From JBDTSW01 sp963799815 (GTDB taxonomy: Bacteria > Actinomycetota > Thermoleophilia > Solirubrobacterales > 70-9), in contig CAWCYG010000004.1 of NCBI GenBank assembly GCA_963799815.1, positions 930,001-994,000 on the forward strand: DNA of 64,000 nucleotides, given 5' to 3'. Position numbers and translations under genes: made by a program. Positions 1 through 8,010 of this stretch are shown here, piece after piece (within the stretch, counting starts at the first letter, position 1; each line of letters starts with the position of its first letter). Below the pieces are notes generated by a model. It saw only the letters and a list, made by a program, of their open reading frames with translations, did not search any database and was not told where the DNA came from.

Positions 1-25
1 GTGACGGACGGCGCAACCTCGCTAC

Positions 26-1378
26 CTAGGCCCGCTGCTCTTGCTGGCTCGTCGCGCGCCGCCGGGAGCGCCCGGAGCGGGGCACGAAGTCGATTACGAG
101 CGGCACTCCCTCCAGGCAGTAGGCCTCTCGGAGCCGGTTCTCGAGGTAGTAGGCCCAGTCCCGGGTGATCAGGCGCCGATCATTTACCTGGATCGCGATT
201 CGGGGTGGGCTGACCTCCACCTGAGCGGAGTAGTAGAGGCGCAGGCGACGACCTCGGCGCGCGGGTGGCGGCCGATGTGCCACTACGTCCGCGACCAGTC
301 GGTTGAGCGCGGGCGTCGGGATTCGCTCCGCCCGCCGGTCGGCGAGCATCACCGCGCGGTCGAGCAGCTTCTCGACGTTGCGCGGGGCGGTGGCCGATGA
401 GGTGATCAGCGGTGGGCGCTGGCGTACGCGCTTCGCAAGCCGGGCGGCAGCATCCTCAAGGTCGGTACCGCCGAGGTCCCATTTGTTGAGCGCGACGAGC
501 GTCGCGCAACCGGCCCTCATGGCAAGCTCGGCGACCCGCAGGTCCTCGGCGGTGATCCCCTCGGAGGCGTCGCAGACAATGATCGCAACGTCAGCCCGCT
601 CGGCCGCTCGCTCAGAGCGAAGCTGCGCGTAGTAGTCGATCGTGCCGGCGATCTTGCTGCGCCGTCGCAGCCCTGCCGTGTCAATCAGGCTCACACGGCG
701 CCCGCGCCAATCCAGCTCGGTGTCGATCGAGTCCCGCGTCGTCCCGGCCGTCTCGGAGACGATCACGCGGTCGGCCCGCAGCATGCGGTTGACCAGTGAT
801 GACTTGCCGACGTTCGGGCGCCCGATGATCGCGACGCGCACGGGATCCTCCCCATCGGCCCCGGCCTCCGGGATCGCCGACCGGGCGAGCTCGGCCAGCC
901 GGTCGAGCAGGTCGCCGGTGCCGTGCCCATGGGTCGCCGAGACCGGCATCGGCTCGCCGAATCCAAGCCGGTTGAGCTCCGCGGCCAGCGGCTCGTCCTC
1001 CACGCGGTCGACCTTGTTGGCCACCGCGACGACGGGTAGGTCGGAGCGCCGCAGGATGTCCGCAACCTCGACGTCGCCGGGCCCCAGTCCGGCCCGAACG
1101 TCGACGACCAGGGCCACTGCGTCGGCATCGGCGATCGCCTCGCGCGCCTGCCGTTGAACAGCGCGCGATAGCGAATCTTGGGCGGCGAGATCCACCCCAC
1201 CCGTGTCGATGAGTCGAAACCTGACCCCGTTCCACTCGCACTCGAAGGCCTTGCGGTCTCGCGTCACCCCCGCCTCGCGGTGAACCACCGCCTCGCGGCC
1301 TCCCACCAGCCGGTTGACCAGCGTCGACTTGCCTACGTTGGGGAAGCCCACGACCGCGATCTCGGGCATACGGCTCAT
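26..1378 (-). CDS. der: Ribosome-assembly GTPase Der (EngA)
   Basis: Double-GTPase protein that acts in maturation of the large ribosomal subunit in the cytoplasm. Two complete G domains are visible: P-loops GFPNVGKST (residues 11-19) and GRPNVGKSS (186-194), with NKVD (121-124) and a later NKWD as the base-specificity motifs. A KH-like domain fills roughly the last 90 residues and ends in a basic tail. The 450 aa length is normal for the family. The ATG overlaps the stop of cmk by 4 bases (ATGA), so the two are translationally coupled. The cmk-der pairing is common in Gram-positive bacteria. Confidence 0.97.
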   Translation of the reverse strand: MSRMPEIAVVGFPNVGKSTLVNRLVGGREAVVHREAGVTRDRKAFECEWNGVRFRLIDTGGVDLAAQDSLSRAVQRQAREAIADADAVALVVDVRAGLGPGDVEVADILRRSDLPVVAVANKVDRVEDEPLAAELNRLGFGEPMPVSATHGHGTGDLLDRLAELARSAIPEAGADGEDPVRVAIIGRPNVGKSSLVNRMLRADRVIVSETAGTTRDSIDTELDWRGRRVSLIDTAGLRRRSKIAGTIDYYAQLRSERAAERADVAIIVCDASEGITAEDLRVAELAMRAGCATLVALNKWDLGGTDLEDAAARLAKRVRQRPPLITSSATAPRNVEKLLDRAVMLADRRAERIPTPALNRLVADVVAHRPPPARRGRRLRLYYSAQVEVSPPRIAIQVNDRRLITRDWAYYLENRLREAYCLEGVPLVIDFVPRSGRSRRRATSQQEQRA

Positions 1379-2013
1379 GGCAGCCCTCGCTCCCGCGCGA
1401 CGCGCGCCAGGAGCTCGACGACCGCGTCCGGGTCGAGGTCCGTGGTGTCGACCTCGAGGGCGTCGTCGGCCGGCAACATGGCCCCATGCTGGCGGCCTGA
1501 GTCGCGCTCGTCCCGGGAGTTGATCGCCTCGAGTGCGGCTTGGGCATCCTCGCCGGTCTGCGCAGCCCGGCGGCGTGCGCGCTCTCCCGTTTCCGCCGTC
1601 AGGTAGATCTTGAGGGGCGCGTCGGGGCTGACGACGGTACCGATGTCCCTGCCCTCGGCCACGTAGTCGCCCGAGTCGATCAGCGCCCGCTGCCGCTTGA
1701 GCATCGCCGCCCTCACGCCCGGATGCACCGACCCGCGCGAGGCGGCCTCCGAGATCGAGGGATCGCGGATCTCCGCGGTGACGTCCTCGCCGTCGAGCTC
1801 GACGCGCCCATGGTCGAGGGTGATCGTCAATGCGTCAGCGAGTCTCGAGAGCGTCTCACCATCCCCCGGGTCTATCCCGGCACGCCGCGCCGCGACCGCG
1901 ACACAGCGGTACATGGCTCCCGAGTCGAGGTACGTAATTCCAAGCCGCTCAGCGAGCGCGCGGGCGACCGTGGACTTTCCGGCTCCGGCGGGGCCGTCGA
2001 TGGCGATGACCAT
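1375..2013 (-). CDS. cmk: Cytidylate kinase
   Basis: Phosphorylates CMP and dCMP with ATP in pyrimidine nucleotide salvage. The N-terminus IAIDGPAGAGKST carries the Walker A loop (residues 7-15). Typical cmk segments follow, such as LDSGAMYR and EGRDIGTVV. I start at the ATG at 2013, which gives 212 aa, the usual size; the longer reading frame upstream runs antisense into the cupin gene and looks non-coding. The stop overlaps the der start by 4 bases. aroA lies upstream on the same strand, with the opposite-strand cupin gene between them. Confidence 0.95.
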   Translation of the reverse strand: MVIAIDGPAGAGKSTVARALAERLGITYLDSGAMYRCVAVAARRAGIDPGDGETLSRLADALTITLDHGRVELDGEDVTAEIRDPSISEAASRGSVHPGVRAAMLKRQRALIDSGDYVAEGRDIGTVVSPDAPLKIYLTAETGERARRRAAQTGEDAQAALEAINSRDERDSGRQHGAMLPADDALEVDTTDLDPDAVVELLARVARERGLP

Positions 2014-2077
2014 GGCCGCGACGAGGATAGAGTTGCGCCAGCGGGCAGCCCCCGCCACCGAACTCACGGAGGAGCGC

Positions 2078-2404
2078 ATGGAGAGCTGGGACCTATCGAC
2101 AATCGACGTTGAGCCACACCAACCAGTCGTGCTCGACTCCGAGGATGAGGGCCGCGCAATCGTGATCAACCTGCCCGCAGGCGAGAAGCTGAGCGAGCAT
2201 CAGGTCCACGAGCGCGCCTGGGTGCTCGTCATCTCCGGCCAGGTCAGAATCGACCTCCCCGACGGCACCTCGACGAGGGGTGGCGCAGGCCTCCTCGCGA
2301 TCTTCGACCCTGCCGAACGCCACGAGGTGAGCGCCGACGAGGACTCCCGCATCCTGCTCGTCCTCGCGCCGTGGCCCGGCGACGGGCACCCGAGCCGGCG
2401 CTAG
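2078..2404 (+). CDS. Small cupin-domain protein
   Basis: 108 aa single-domain cupin. The motif region GEKLSEHQVHERAWVLVISGQV and the second strand set around GLLAIFDPAERHEV match the two conserved cupin motifs, with His, Glu and a second His as possible metal ligands. The ATG at 2078 follows a good ribosome site (GGAG 4 bases upstream). It is the only plus-strand gene in the first 10.5 kb and is divergent from cmk. Substrate unknown; proteins of this size are often metal-binding sensors or small isomerase-like enzymes. Confidence 0.8.
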   Translation: MESWDLSTIDVEPHQPVVLDSEDEGRAIVINLPAGEKLSEHQVHERAWVLVISGQVRIDLPDGTSTRGGAGLLAIFDPAERHEVSADEDSRILLVLAPWPGDGHPSRR

Positions 2405-2431
2405 CGGCCCACACCGGCAATTGGCGCAGCC

Positions 2432-2448
2432 GTCCCGTCCGGCGGGAC
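2432..2448. terminator. Hairpin between convergent cupin and aroA genes
   Basis: Perfect 6 bp inverted repeat (GTCCCG / CGGGAC) with a 5-base loop, in the 86 bp gap between the stops of the cupin gene and aroA. No T-run follows on either strand, so this is only a candidate bidirectional terminator. Confidence 0.35.
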
Positions 2449-2490
2449 TCGCGCGTCAGTGCTGCCCGTTTCTGACCGTCGCTTTCCCAT

Positions 2491-3870
2491 CTAGGGGAGC
2501 AACGACCGCAGGTCCGTCTCGAAGCTGGGGTAACTCACCCTGGCCGCCTCGAAGTCGCGCACCTCGACGCCCTCGCGGCAGGCGAGGCCCGCGAGGGCTC
2601 CGAGCATCGCAAGCCGGTGGTCGCCGTGGCTCGCGATGGTGCCGCCGCGCAGGCCGCCGGTCCCAGTGACGACGAAGCCGTCCTCGGTCGCCTCTATCTC
2701 GGCACCGAGGCCGCGCAGGCCGTCGACGACGGTGGCGATCCGGTCCGATTCCTTGTGGCGCAGCTCCGCTGCGCCCGACAGGTGGGTCTGGCCCTTGGCG
2801 AAGCACCCGAGTAGGGCCAGCAGGGGTAGCTCGTCGATCGCAAGCGGCACCTCGCCGGCGCCGACGCGTACGCCTACAAGTGGGGGTCCGTACCGCGCGG
2901 TGATCGAGCCGACCGGCTCGCCGCCCACGGGCGGCTCCTCGGTGACCTCGAGCGCCGCGCCCATCCTGTTGAGGATCCCGAGGAGACCGATCCGGGTTGG
3001 GTTGAGGCCAACGCCCTCGATGCGAACGTGGCTTCCAGGGATGAGAACGGCGGCGGCAAGGGGAAAGGCGGCGGAGGAGAAGTCGCCGGGGATGGTGACG
3101 TCGCCCACGTCGATGGAGTCCACCGGCTCGACCGTGATGCGGTTGCCCGGGAGCTCGCCGCGAAGGGCCACGGGGGTGCCCGCCGGCTCGGTCCGGATCG
3201 CGGCCCCGGCCGCGGCGAGGATGCGCTCGGTGTGGTCGCGCGTCGGGGCGGGCTCGATGACCGTCGTCTCTCCTTCCGCCAGCAGGCCGGCGAGCAGCAC
3301 GCAGGACTTGACCTGGGCGCTCGCGATCGGGAGGCGGTATTCGATGCCCTGAAGCCTTTCCCCCCGCACCCTGAGCGGTGGCGACCGGCCATCCTTGGCT
3401 TCGACATCGGCGCCCATCGCCAGCAACGGTTCGGCGATCCGGTCGACCGGCCGGCGGCGGATGGAGTCATCACCGTCGAGCGTCCACTCCCCGCCCCGTT
3501 GGCCGGCGAGCCATCCCGGCAGCAGTCGCATCAGCGTCCCCGCGTTGCCGACATCAATGAAGGCGCCGGTCCCGTCCGCCCCAGTCGCTACGGCGCCCCG
3601 GAGCCCAACTCCCCGCACGACGACCTCGATGCCACCGGCGCTGGCCCCTCCAGTGCTGGTTGAGCCCTGCTCGACCTCAACGGACGCCCCCAGCACGTCA
3701 ATCGCCCCGAGCGTCGAGCGCGTATCCGCAGCATCGAGGTAGTTCGAGAGCTGGGCCTCCCCCTCCCCCATCGCCGCCAGGATCGCGGCGCGGTGGGAGA
3801 TCGACTTGTCAGGAGGCGGGCGCAGCGCCCCCTGGAGTGGCCCGGCGGGATCGAAGCGGGTGGATGCCAG
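2491..3870 (-). CDS. aroA: 3-phosphoshikimate 1-carboxyvinyltransferase (EPSP synthase), apparent CTG start
   Basis: Sixth step of the shikimate pathway: joins PEP to shikimate-3-phosphate. Family motifs include LRPPPDKSISHRAA near the N-terminus (the Lys contacts PEP), GNAGTLMRLL, SAQVKSC, and the C-terminal RHKESDRI and GDHRLAM. The first ATG (3771) would remove the essential PDKSISHR segment. The frame is open upstream of it for only 35 codons, back to the in-frame TGA that ends tyrA, and contains no ATG, GTG or TTG. The best initiator is CTG at 3870, 10 bases after a GAGGA in the tyrA end. Alternatives are readthrough of that TGA to give a TyrA-AroA fusion, or a sequence error. Confidence 0.9.
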   Translation of the reverse strand: MASTRFDPAGPLQGALRPPPDKSISHRAAILAAMGEGEAQLSNYLDAADTRSTLGAIDVLGASVEVEQGSTSTGGASAGGIEVVVRGVGLRGAVATGADGTGAFIDVGNAGTLMRLLPGWLAGQRGGEWTLDGDDSIRRRPVDRIAEPLLAMGADVEAKDGRSPPLRVRGERLQGIEYRLPIASAQVKSCVLLAGLLAEGETTVIEPAPTRDHTERILAAAGAAIRTEPAGTPVALRGELPGNRITVEPVDSIDVGDVTIPGDFSSAAFPLAAAVLIPGSHVRIEGVGLNPTRIGLLGILNRMGAALEVTEEPPVGGEPVGSITARYGPPLVGVRVGAGEVPLAIDELPLLALLGCFAKGQTHLSGAAELRHKESDRIATVVDGLRGLGAEIEATEDGFVVTGTGGLRGGTIASHGDHRLAMLGALAGLACREGVEVRDFEAARVSYPSFETDLRSLLP

Positions 3871-3876
3871 GGGGAA

Positions 3877-4965
3877 TCAGTCCTCGCCGACAACGGAGAC
3901 GCCGTGACCGAGGCCGCGAATGATCTCCGCTGCCCGCTCGGCCTCGCCCTCCCCAGCGATCCAAAGCGTGATCGCCCCCGTGCGCATGTCGGCCGCCGGA
4001 TAGAGGGCCATGTCCTCGATGTTGACGCGCGCGCGGCCGAGCTCGAGCGCGATCTCGGCAACGGTTCCTGGCCGGTTCTCGACGGCCATCCTGACCTGTC
4101 GCACATCGCCGCCCCCCAGCTCGGACTCGAGCAGGCGACGCCGGTCCTCGCGTGCCCTGTGGTGCCACTGCGCCACCTCCGGCCGCTGACGGCCGCGGAT
4201 CATCCGGCTGGCCTCGCCCAGGCGGGCGGTCACCGCATCGATCGCGTCGGCGACCGCGTCGGCGTTGGCGGCATAGATGTCCTCCCAGATCCCTGGGTTC
4301 GCGCCCGCCACGCGAGTCGTATCGCGAAAGCTCGGACCGACCTCGGGCAGCCGCTCGGATTCCTCGGCGAGCGCCGCTGCCGCCTCGCTGACGAGCACGT
4401 TGGCGATCACGTGCGGCAGGTGGCTGATCGTCGCCATCAGCCGGTCGTGCGAGTCGGGGTCGATGGCCTGCGGCCGGGCGCCCAGGTCAGCGACGGTGCG
4501 CTGCAACCGGTCGTACTCGAGGCCTCCCGAGCGCTCAGTCGGCGTCAGGTACCAGCGCGCCCCCTCGAACAGATCGGCGCGTGCGTTTTCGACTCCCGAT
4601 GTCTCGGCGCCCGCGAGCGGATGGCCGCCGATGAACCGTTCCCGGGCATGATCAGGGAGGCTTGCGATCAGCGCCCGCTTGGTTGAGCCCACGTCGGTGA
4701 TGACCGTCCCCGAATCGCTCGCTTCTATCGCACGGCTCACGAGCGCCGGGAGGGCGGAGACCGGCGCTGCACAGAAGACGACATCGGCGCCTGCGACCGC
4801 ATCGGCGACCGACCCCATGGCGCGATCGAGCGCTCCGACCTCGACGGCACGCTCGAGGTTGGCGGGGTCGGGGTCATAGCCGGCCACCTCGGCGTCAAGC
4901 CGCCGCCGGGCGGCCAGCCCAACCGAGCCGCCGATCAGGCCCACGCCGAGGAGAGCGATGCGCAC
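3877..4965 (-). CDS. tyrA: Prephenate dehydrogenase with C-terminal ACT domain
   Basis: NAD(P)-dependent oxidative decarboxylation of prephenate to 4-hydroxyphenylpyruvate in tyrosine synthesis. The Rossmann motif LLGVGLIGGSVG sits at residues 4-15. The catalytic region includes GGHPLAGAE and the helical dimerisation domain with HLPHV. About 70 C-terminal residues (VENRPGTVAEIALEL onward) form an ACT domain, likely for tyrosine feedback. Length 362 aa fits the ACT-bearing actinobacterial and Bacillus type. The following aroA lies in exactly the same reading frame, with only a TGA between them. Confidence 0.95.
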   Translation of the reverse strand: MRIALLGVGLIGGSVGLAARRRLDAEVAGYDPDPANLERAVEVGALDRAMGSVADAVAGADVVFCAAPVSALPALVSRAIEASDSGTVITDVGSTKRALIASLPDHARERFIGGHPLAGAETSGVENARADLFEGARWYLTPTERSGGLEYDRLQRTVADLGARPQAIDPDSHDRLMATISHLPHVIANVLVSEAAAALAEESERLPEVGPSFRDTTRVAGANPGIWEDIYAANADAVADAIDAVTARLGEASRMIRGRQRPEVAQWHHRAREDRRRLLESELGGGDVRQVRMAVENRPGTVAEIALELGRARVNIEDMALYPAADMRTGAITLWIAGEGEAERAAEIIRGLGHGVSVVGED

Positions 4966-5028
4966 GGCGGGAGCCTATTCGGACGGCTCGAGACAGTCGA
5001 GAGCAGGCGCGGCCTGTCCCGCGGCTCG

Positions 5029-6054
5029 CTAGACGACCGAGACTTCCTTGCCGGCGACCTCGACGACACGCTGGAGCTGCTGTGCGTACTCGGCGAAGCG
5101 CTCGGTGGCGATCGCCTGCGGCCCGTCGCAGATCGCCTCCTCGGGCTCGTTGTGAACCTCGACGATGATGCCGTCGGCACCAGCCGCGGCAGCCGCCAGC
5201 GACATCGGACCCACCCAGTCACGCCGGCCGGCGGCGTGGCTCGGATCGATCACGACGGGCAGGTGGCTGAGCTCCTTCAGCGCGGGGACGGCGAGCAGGT
5301 CGAGCGTGAAGCGGTACGCCGTCTCGAACGTCCGGATCCCGCGCTCACAGAGCATCACGTCGGGATTGCCCTCCTTGAGCACGTACTCGGCCGCCATCAA
5401 GAGCTCGTCGAGCGTCGCCGCGAGGCCGCGCTTCAGCAGGACCGGAATTCCCGTCCGCCCAACCTCGGAGAGCAGCGGATAGTTCTGCATGTTGCGCGCA
5501 CCGATCTGGATTACGTCCGCGACCTCGGCGACATCATCGAGGTCGCGCGCGTCCATCACCTCGGTGACGATCGGCAGGCCGGTTTCGTCCTTTGCCTCTT
5601 GCAGGAAGCGAAGGCCCTCGACGCCCAGGCCCTGGAACGCATACGGCGAGGTCCGCGGCTTATAGGCGCCGCCGCGAAGCATCGCGGCCCCGTTCTCGGC
5701 GACGCAGCGGGCGACCTCGAGTGTCTGCTCCCGGCTCTCCACGGTGCAGGGGCCGGCGATCAGCGCGAAGTGTTCGCCGCCGATCTTGCGTCCGTCGATC
5801 TCGACCACCGAGCGCTCGCCCTTTCGGAACTGCGCCGAGGCCAGCTTGTAGGGCTTCAGGATCGGGACCAAGTGGTCGACCCCCGGCGTGCCCTCGAGCC
5901 CAAGGCTCGCGACACGGTCGCGGTCACCGATCGCGCCGATCACGGTCAAGAGCTCGCCGCGCGAGAGATGCGCTGAGCAGCCGGCCGCCTCGACCCTCCT
6001 TACGACGGCGTCGATCTCCTCGGAGGTCGCGCCCTCTTTCATCACGATCATCAT
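5029..6054 (-). CDS. aroF: DAHP synthase, type I beta with N-terminal regulatory domain
   Basis: First committed step of the shikimate pathway: condenses PEP and erythrose-4-phosphate. The roughly 75-residue N-terminal ferredoxin-like regulatory domain (MIVMKEGAT) precedes the barrel. Barrel motifs include AGPCTVES, GGAYKPRTSPYAFQG, IQIGARNMQNY, LLKRG and VIDPSHAAGRRD. The tandem ATG at 6054 and 6051 follows AAAGG. A separate promoter and an aromatic leader peptide lie upstream (6133-6320), so this gene, and probably tyrA and aroA after it, is under aromatic amino acid attenuation. Confidence 0.95.
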   Translation of the reverse strand: MMIVMKEGATSEEIDAVVRRVEAAGCSAHLSRGELLTVIGAIGDRDRVASLGLEGTPGVDHLVPILKPYKLASAQFRKGERSVVEIDGRKIGGEHFALIAGPCTVESREQTLEVARCVAENGAAMLRGGAYKPRTSPYAFQGLGVEGLRFLQEAKDETGLPIVTEVMDARDLDDVAEVADVIQIGARNMQNYPLLSEVGRTGIPVLLKRGLAATLDELLMAAEYVLKEGNPDVMLCERGIRTFETAYRFTLDLLAVPALKELSHLPVVIDPSHAAGRRDWVGPMSLAAAAAGADGIIVEVHNEPEEAICDGPQAIATERFAEYAQQLQRVVEVAGKEVSVV

Positions 6055-6132
6055 CTGCTTAAGCCTTTCGAAGTCCCGTCTGAATGGGGTTGTGAGGTTC
6101 TCACGGCAGGGATGGCCACAAGGGGCCGCTAC

Positions 6133-6190
6133 GGCGTCCGGCGGGTAATTCCTGTCTTGGAGCGGGTCTCAACCCGCCAGGCCGGACGCC
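6133..6190 (-). promoter_or_regulatory. Attenuator stem-loops of the aroF leader
   Basis: Just after the leader peptide the transcript can form a perfect 10 bp stem (6181-6190 with 6133-6142). Inside it, 6172-6177 can pair either with 6162-6167 (loop of 4) or with 6141-6146. These are mutually exclusive arms, and the first arm overlaps the leader stop codon, as in ribosome-controlled attenuators. No U-run follows the last arm. The outcome could therefore be Rho-dependent termination or control of the aroF ribosome site rather than a classic terminator. Confidence 0.7.
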
Positions 6191-6282
6191 TAGCTAAATC
6201 GCGAAAACCAGTAATAGCGCTCACGCCGAGGCGTGCCCGAAAGGGCGTCAGGGCCGATCTGCGACGTGCTCATGCGCTGCAT
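6190..6282 (-). CDS. Aromatic leader peptide (Tyr-Tyr-Trp-Phe) of aroF
   Basis: A 30-codon ORF (ATG 6282, TAG 6192-6190) whose codons 23-29 read Tyr Tyr Trp Phe Ser Arg Phe, followed by Ser and stop. All three aromatic amino acids occur within seven codons, next to alternative stem-loops and 135 bases ahead of the gene for the first enzyme of aromatic synthesis. This is the expected design of a ribosome-mediated attenuator that senses charged tRNAs for Tyr, Trp and Phe. The predicted transcription start is within about 3 bases of the ATG, so the peptide would be read from a leaderless end. A second in-frame ATG is at 6273. Confidence 0.8.
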   Translation of the reverse strand: MQRMSTSQIGPDALSGTPRRERYYWFSRFS

Positions 6283-6291
6283 GGGACGAGG

Positions 6292-6320
6292 GTTGTAGCA
6301 CGGAAGTCTGAATCTGGCAA
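6292..6320 (-). promoter_or_regulatory. Promoter of the aroF leader transcript
   Basis: A -35 box TTGCCA (6320-6315) and -10 box TACAAC (6297-6292) are separated by 17 bases, close to the sigma-70 consensus. The predicted start, near 6285, is 3 bases before the leader ATG. The site lies just after the hisC stop codon, so aroF-tyrA-aroA form a separate unit. Confidence 0.75.
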
Positions 6321-6370
6321 GAAGCGGCGCGGCACCTGCCCATCCGCGACGTTGCCGAGCGCGTTTCGCG

Positions 6371-7462
6371 CTAGACCAGGGAACTGAGGGCCTCGAGGAA
6401 CCGCCGGTTCTCCGTCGGCGTCCCGTAGCTCACTCTGATGTGAGCCGGTCCGCCCAGCGGCGTTCCCGGCCGGACCACGATGCCGGCGTCGCCGAGCCGC
6501 TCGACCACGGCGGTCTCCTCGGCCTCCCCGAGGTCGATCCAGGAGAAGTTCGCGTGCGAGTCGGGAGTGTTCAGGCCCAGCTCGCGCACGCCCTCCTCCA
6601 CGGTCACGCGCGCTGCGATCGTCGCCTCGACCCGCTTGAGGACATCGTCGGAGTGCCGGATCGCCTCGGCGCCCGCCGCTTGCGCCACGGCGTTCACCGA
6701 AAACGGCTGACGCACCGCGTCCACGGCCGAGCGAAACGCTGGCGCGCAGAGCCCGTAGCCCACCCGCAGCCCGGCGAGCCCGTAGCACTTGGAGAAGGTC
6801 CGCAGCAGAACGAGATTCGGGAAGTCGCGGCGCAGATCCGCTGTCGCGTCGGGGTCGTCGTGGAGCTGGAACTCGATATAGGCCTCGTCGAGGATCACCG
6901 TCACGTGGTTGGGCACGTCGCCGAGGAAGGCGCCGATGCGCTCGGCGGGGAGGTGGGTGCCGGTCGGGTTGTTCGGGTTGCAGACGACCACCAGCTGCGT
7001 CGCGGCGGTGATCTCCGCCAGCATCGCGTCGAGGTCGTGCTCGTCGGCCTGAGTCAGCGGCACACGGATCTCGCGGGCACCCGAAAGCGGAGCCATGTAG
7101 GGGTAGATCGAGAAGGAAGGCCAGGCGTAGACGATCTCCGCTCCCGGCTCGCACAGGGCCGCGGCAGCGGCGAGCAGGAGCTCGCACGAGCCGTTGGAAA
7201 CGGCGATCTGTGCCGAGTCCACCTCGAAGCGCTCGGAGATGCGCCGCCGCAAAAGCGTGCCGTCGGGGTCCGGGTAACGGTTCGAGGCGGCCGCCGTCCT
7301 GGCGATCGCCTCGATCACGGCGGGATGAGGACCGAAGGGCGACTCGTTCGAGGCGAGCTGGGCGATTCCGGAGCCGGCGATCGCCTCGGGCGCCTTGCCC
7401 TTGGGAACGCCGGCCTGGTAGCCGGGTATCGACGCGAGCCTCTCTGCGAACGTGATCGTCAC
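6371..7462 (-). CDS. hisC: Histidinol-phosphate / aromatic aminotransferase
   Basis: Fold-type I PLP aminotransferase of the HisC family, 363 aa. NPNNPTGTH (162-170), LDEAYIEF (191-198) and the Schiff-base lysine in RTFSKCYGLAGLRVG (Lys225) are clear. The N-terminus ASNESPFGPHP is typical of HisC. It sits between chorismate mutase and the aroF-tyrA-aroA unit and not with other his genes. It may therefore transaminate aromatic 2-oxo acids (phenylpyruvate, 4-hydroxyphenylpyruvate) instead of, or as well as, histidinol phosphate. Its ATG overlaps the GNAT stop by 4 bases. Confidence 0.9.
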   Translation of the reverse strand: MTITFAERLASIPGYQAGVPKGKAPEAIAGSGIAQLASNESPFGPHPAVIEAIARTAAASNRYPDPDGTLLRRRISERFEVDSAQIAVSNGSCELLLAAAAALCEPGAEIVYAWPSFSIYPYMAPLSGAREIRVPLTQADEHDLDAMLAEITAATQLVVVCNPNNPTGTHLPAERIGAFLGDVPNHVTVILDEAYIEFQLHDDPDATADLRRDFPNLVLLRTFSKCYGLAGLRVGYGLCAPAFRSAVDAVRQPFSVNAVAQAAGAEAIRHSDDVLKRVEATIAARVTVEEGVRELGLNTPDSHANFSWIDLGEAEETAVVERLGDAGIVVRPGTPLGGPAHIRVSYGTPTENRRFLEALSSLV

Positions 7463-8010
7463 CGCCCTTTATTCTGCCCGCTCACGCGCCGCAGGCGAAT
7501 CCCATACTCGACCAAAGCCAGCCCAAGCTCGGGGTCGGTGCCCCAGTCGCCCAGAAGCGTCCACCCCTCGCGCTCGTAAAACCGCCTGGCGCGCTCGTTT
7601 GCGCCCACGGTCTGCAGCCGGAACTCGCGAAAGCCACGGCTCCGTGCTTCATGCAGGGCCTCAGCGAGGAGCCGCGAGGCCAACCCGCTGCCACGATGAA
7701 GCACCGCGACGAAGAGCTGCCACAGGAAGGCGGTCGCCGAGTCGGAGGCGTCGATGCGTTTGGTGTCCGCCGCAGGGATCCAAAGGACATGCCCCACATG
7801 CGCGCCTGCCTGGGTCGCCACGGTCCCCGCCGTTCCCGGGAGCACCAGGGCGGACTCGGTGCGTGCGACGGCGCCGGAGTGGTCGGGTGGCTGCCAGCCC
7901 GGAGGTGCGAACTCGCGGTACTCCTCGAAGCAGTCGATCACGAGCTCGACGATCGCCGCGGCGTCGGCGACCCGAGCCCGCCGCAGCCTCACCCGCGGGG
8001 CCTCGCTCAC
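7459..8010 (-). CDS. GNAT-family N-acetyltransferase
   Basis: 183 aa GCN5-related acetyltransferase. The acetyl-CoA site is seen as LFVAVLHRGSGLASRLLAEAL (motif A, around residues 110-130), followed by FRLQTVGANERARRFYEREGW (motif B). The GTG start at 8010 overlaps the chorismate mutase stop (GTGA), and the stop overlaps the hisC start (ATGA), so it is coupled to both neighbours. Substrate unknown. Confidence 0.85.
   Translation of the reverse strand: MSEAPRVRLRRARVADAAAIVELVIDCFEEYREFAPPGWQPPDHSGAVARTESALVLPGTAGTVATQAGAHVGHVLWIPAADTKRIDASDSATAFLWQLFVAVLHRGSGLASRLLAEALHEARSRGFREFRLQTVGANERARRFYEREGWTLLGDWGTDPELGLALVEYGIRLRRVSGQNKGR

Noticed and set aside
2016..2169. Longer cmk start at 2169
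   Set aside because: Adds 52 residues antisense to the cupin gene, and homologues start at the P-loop region.
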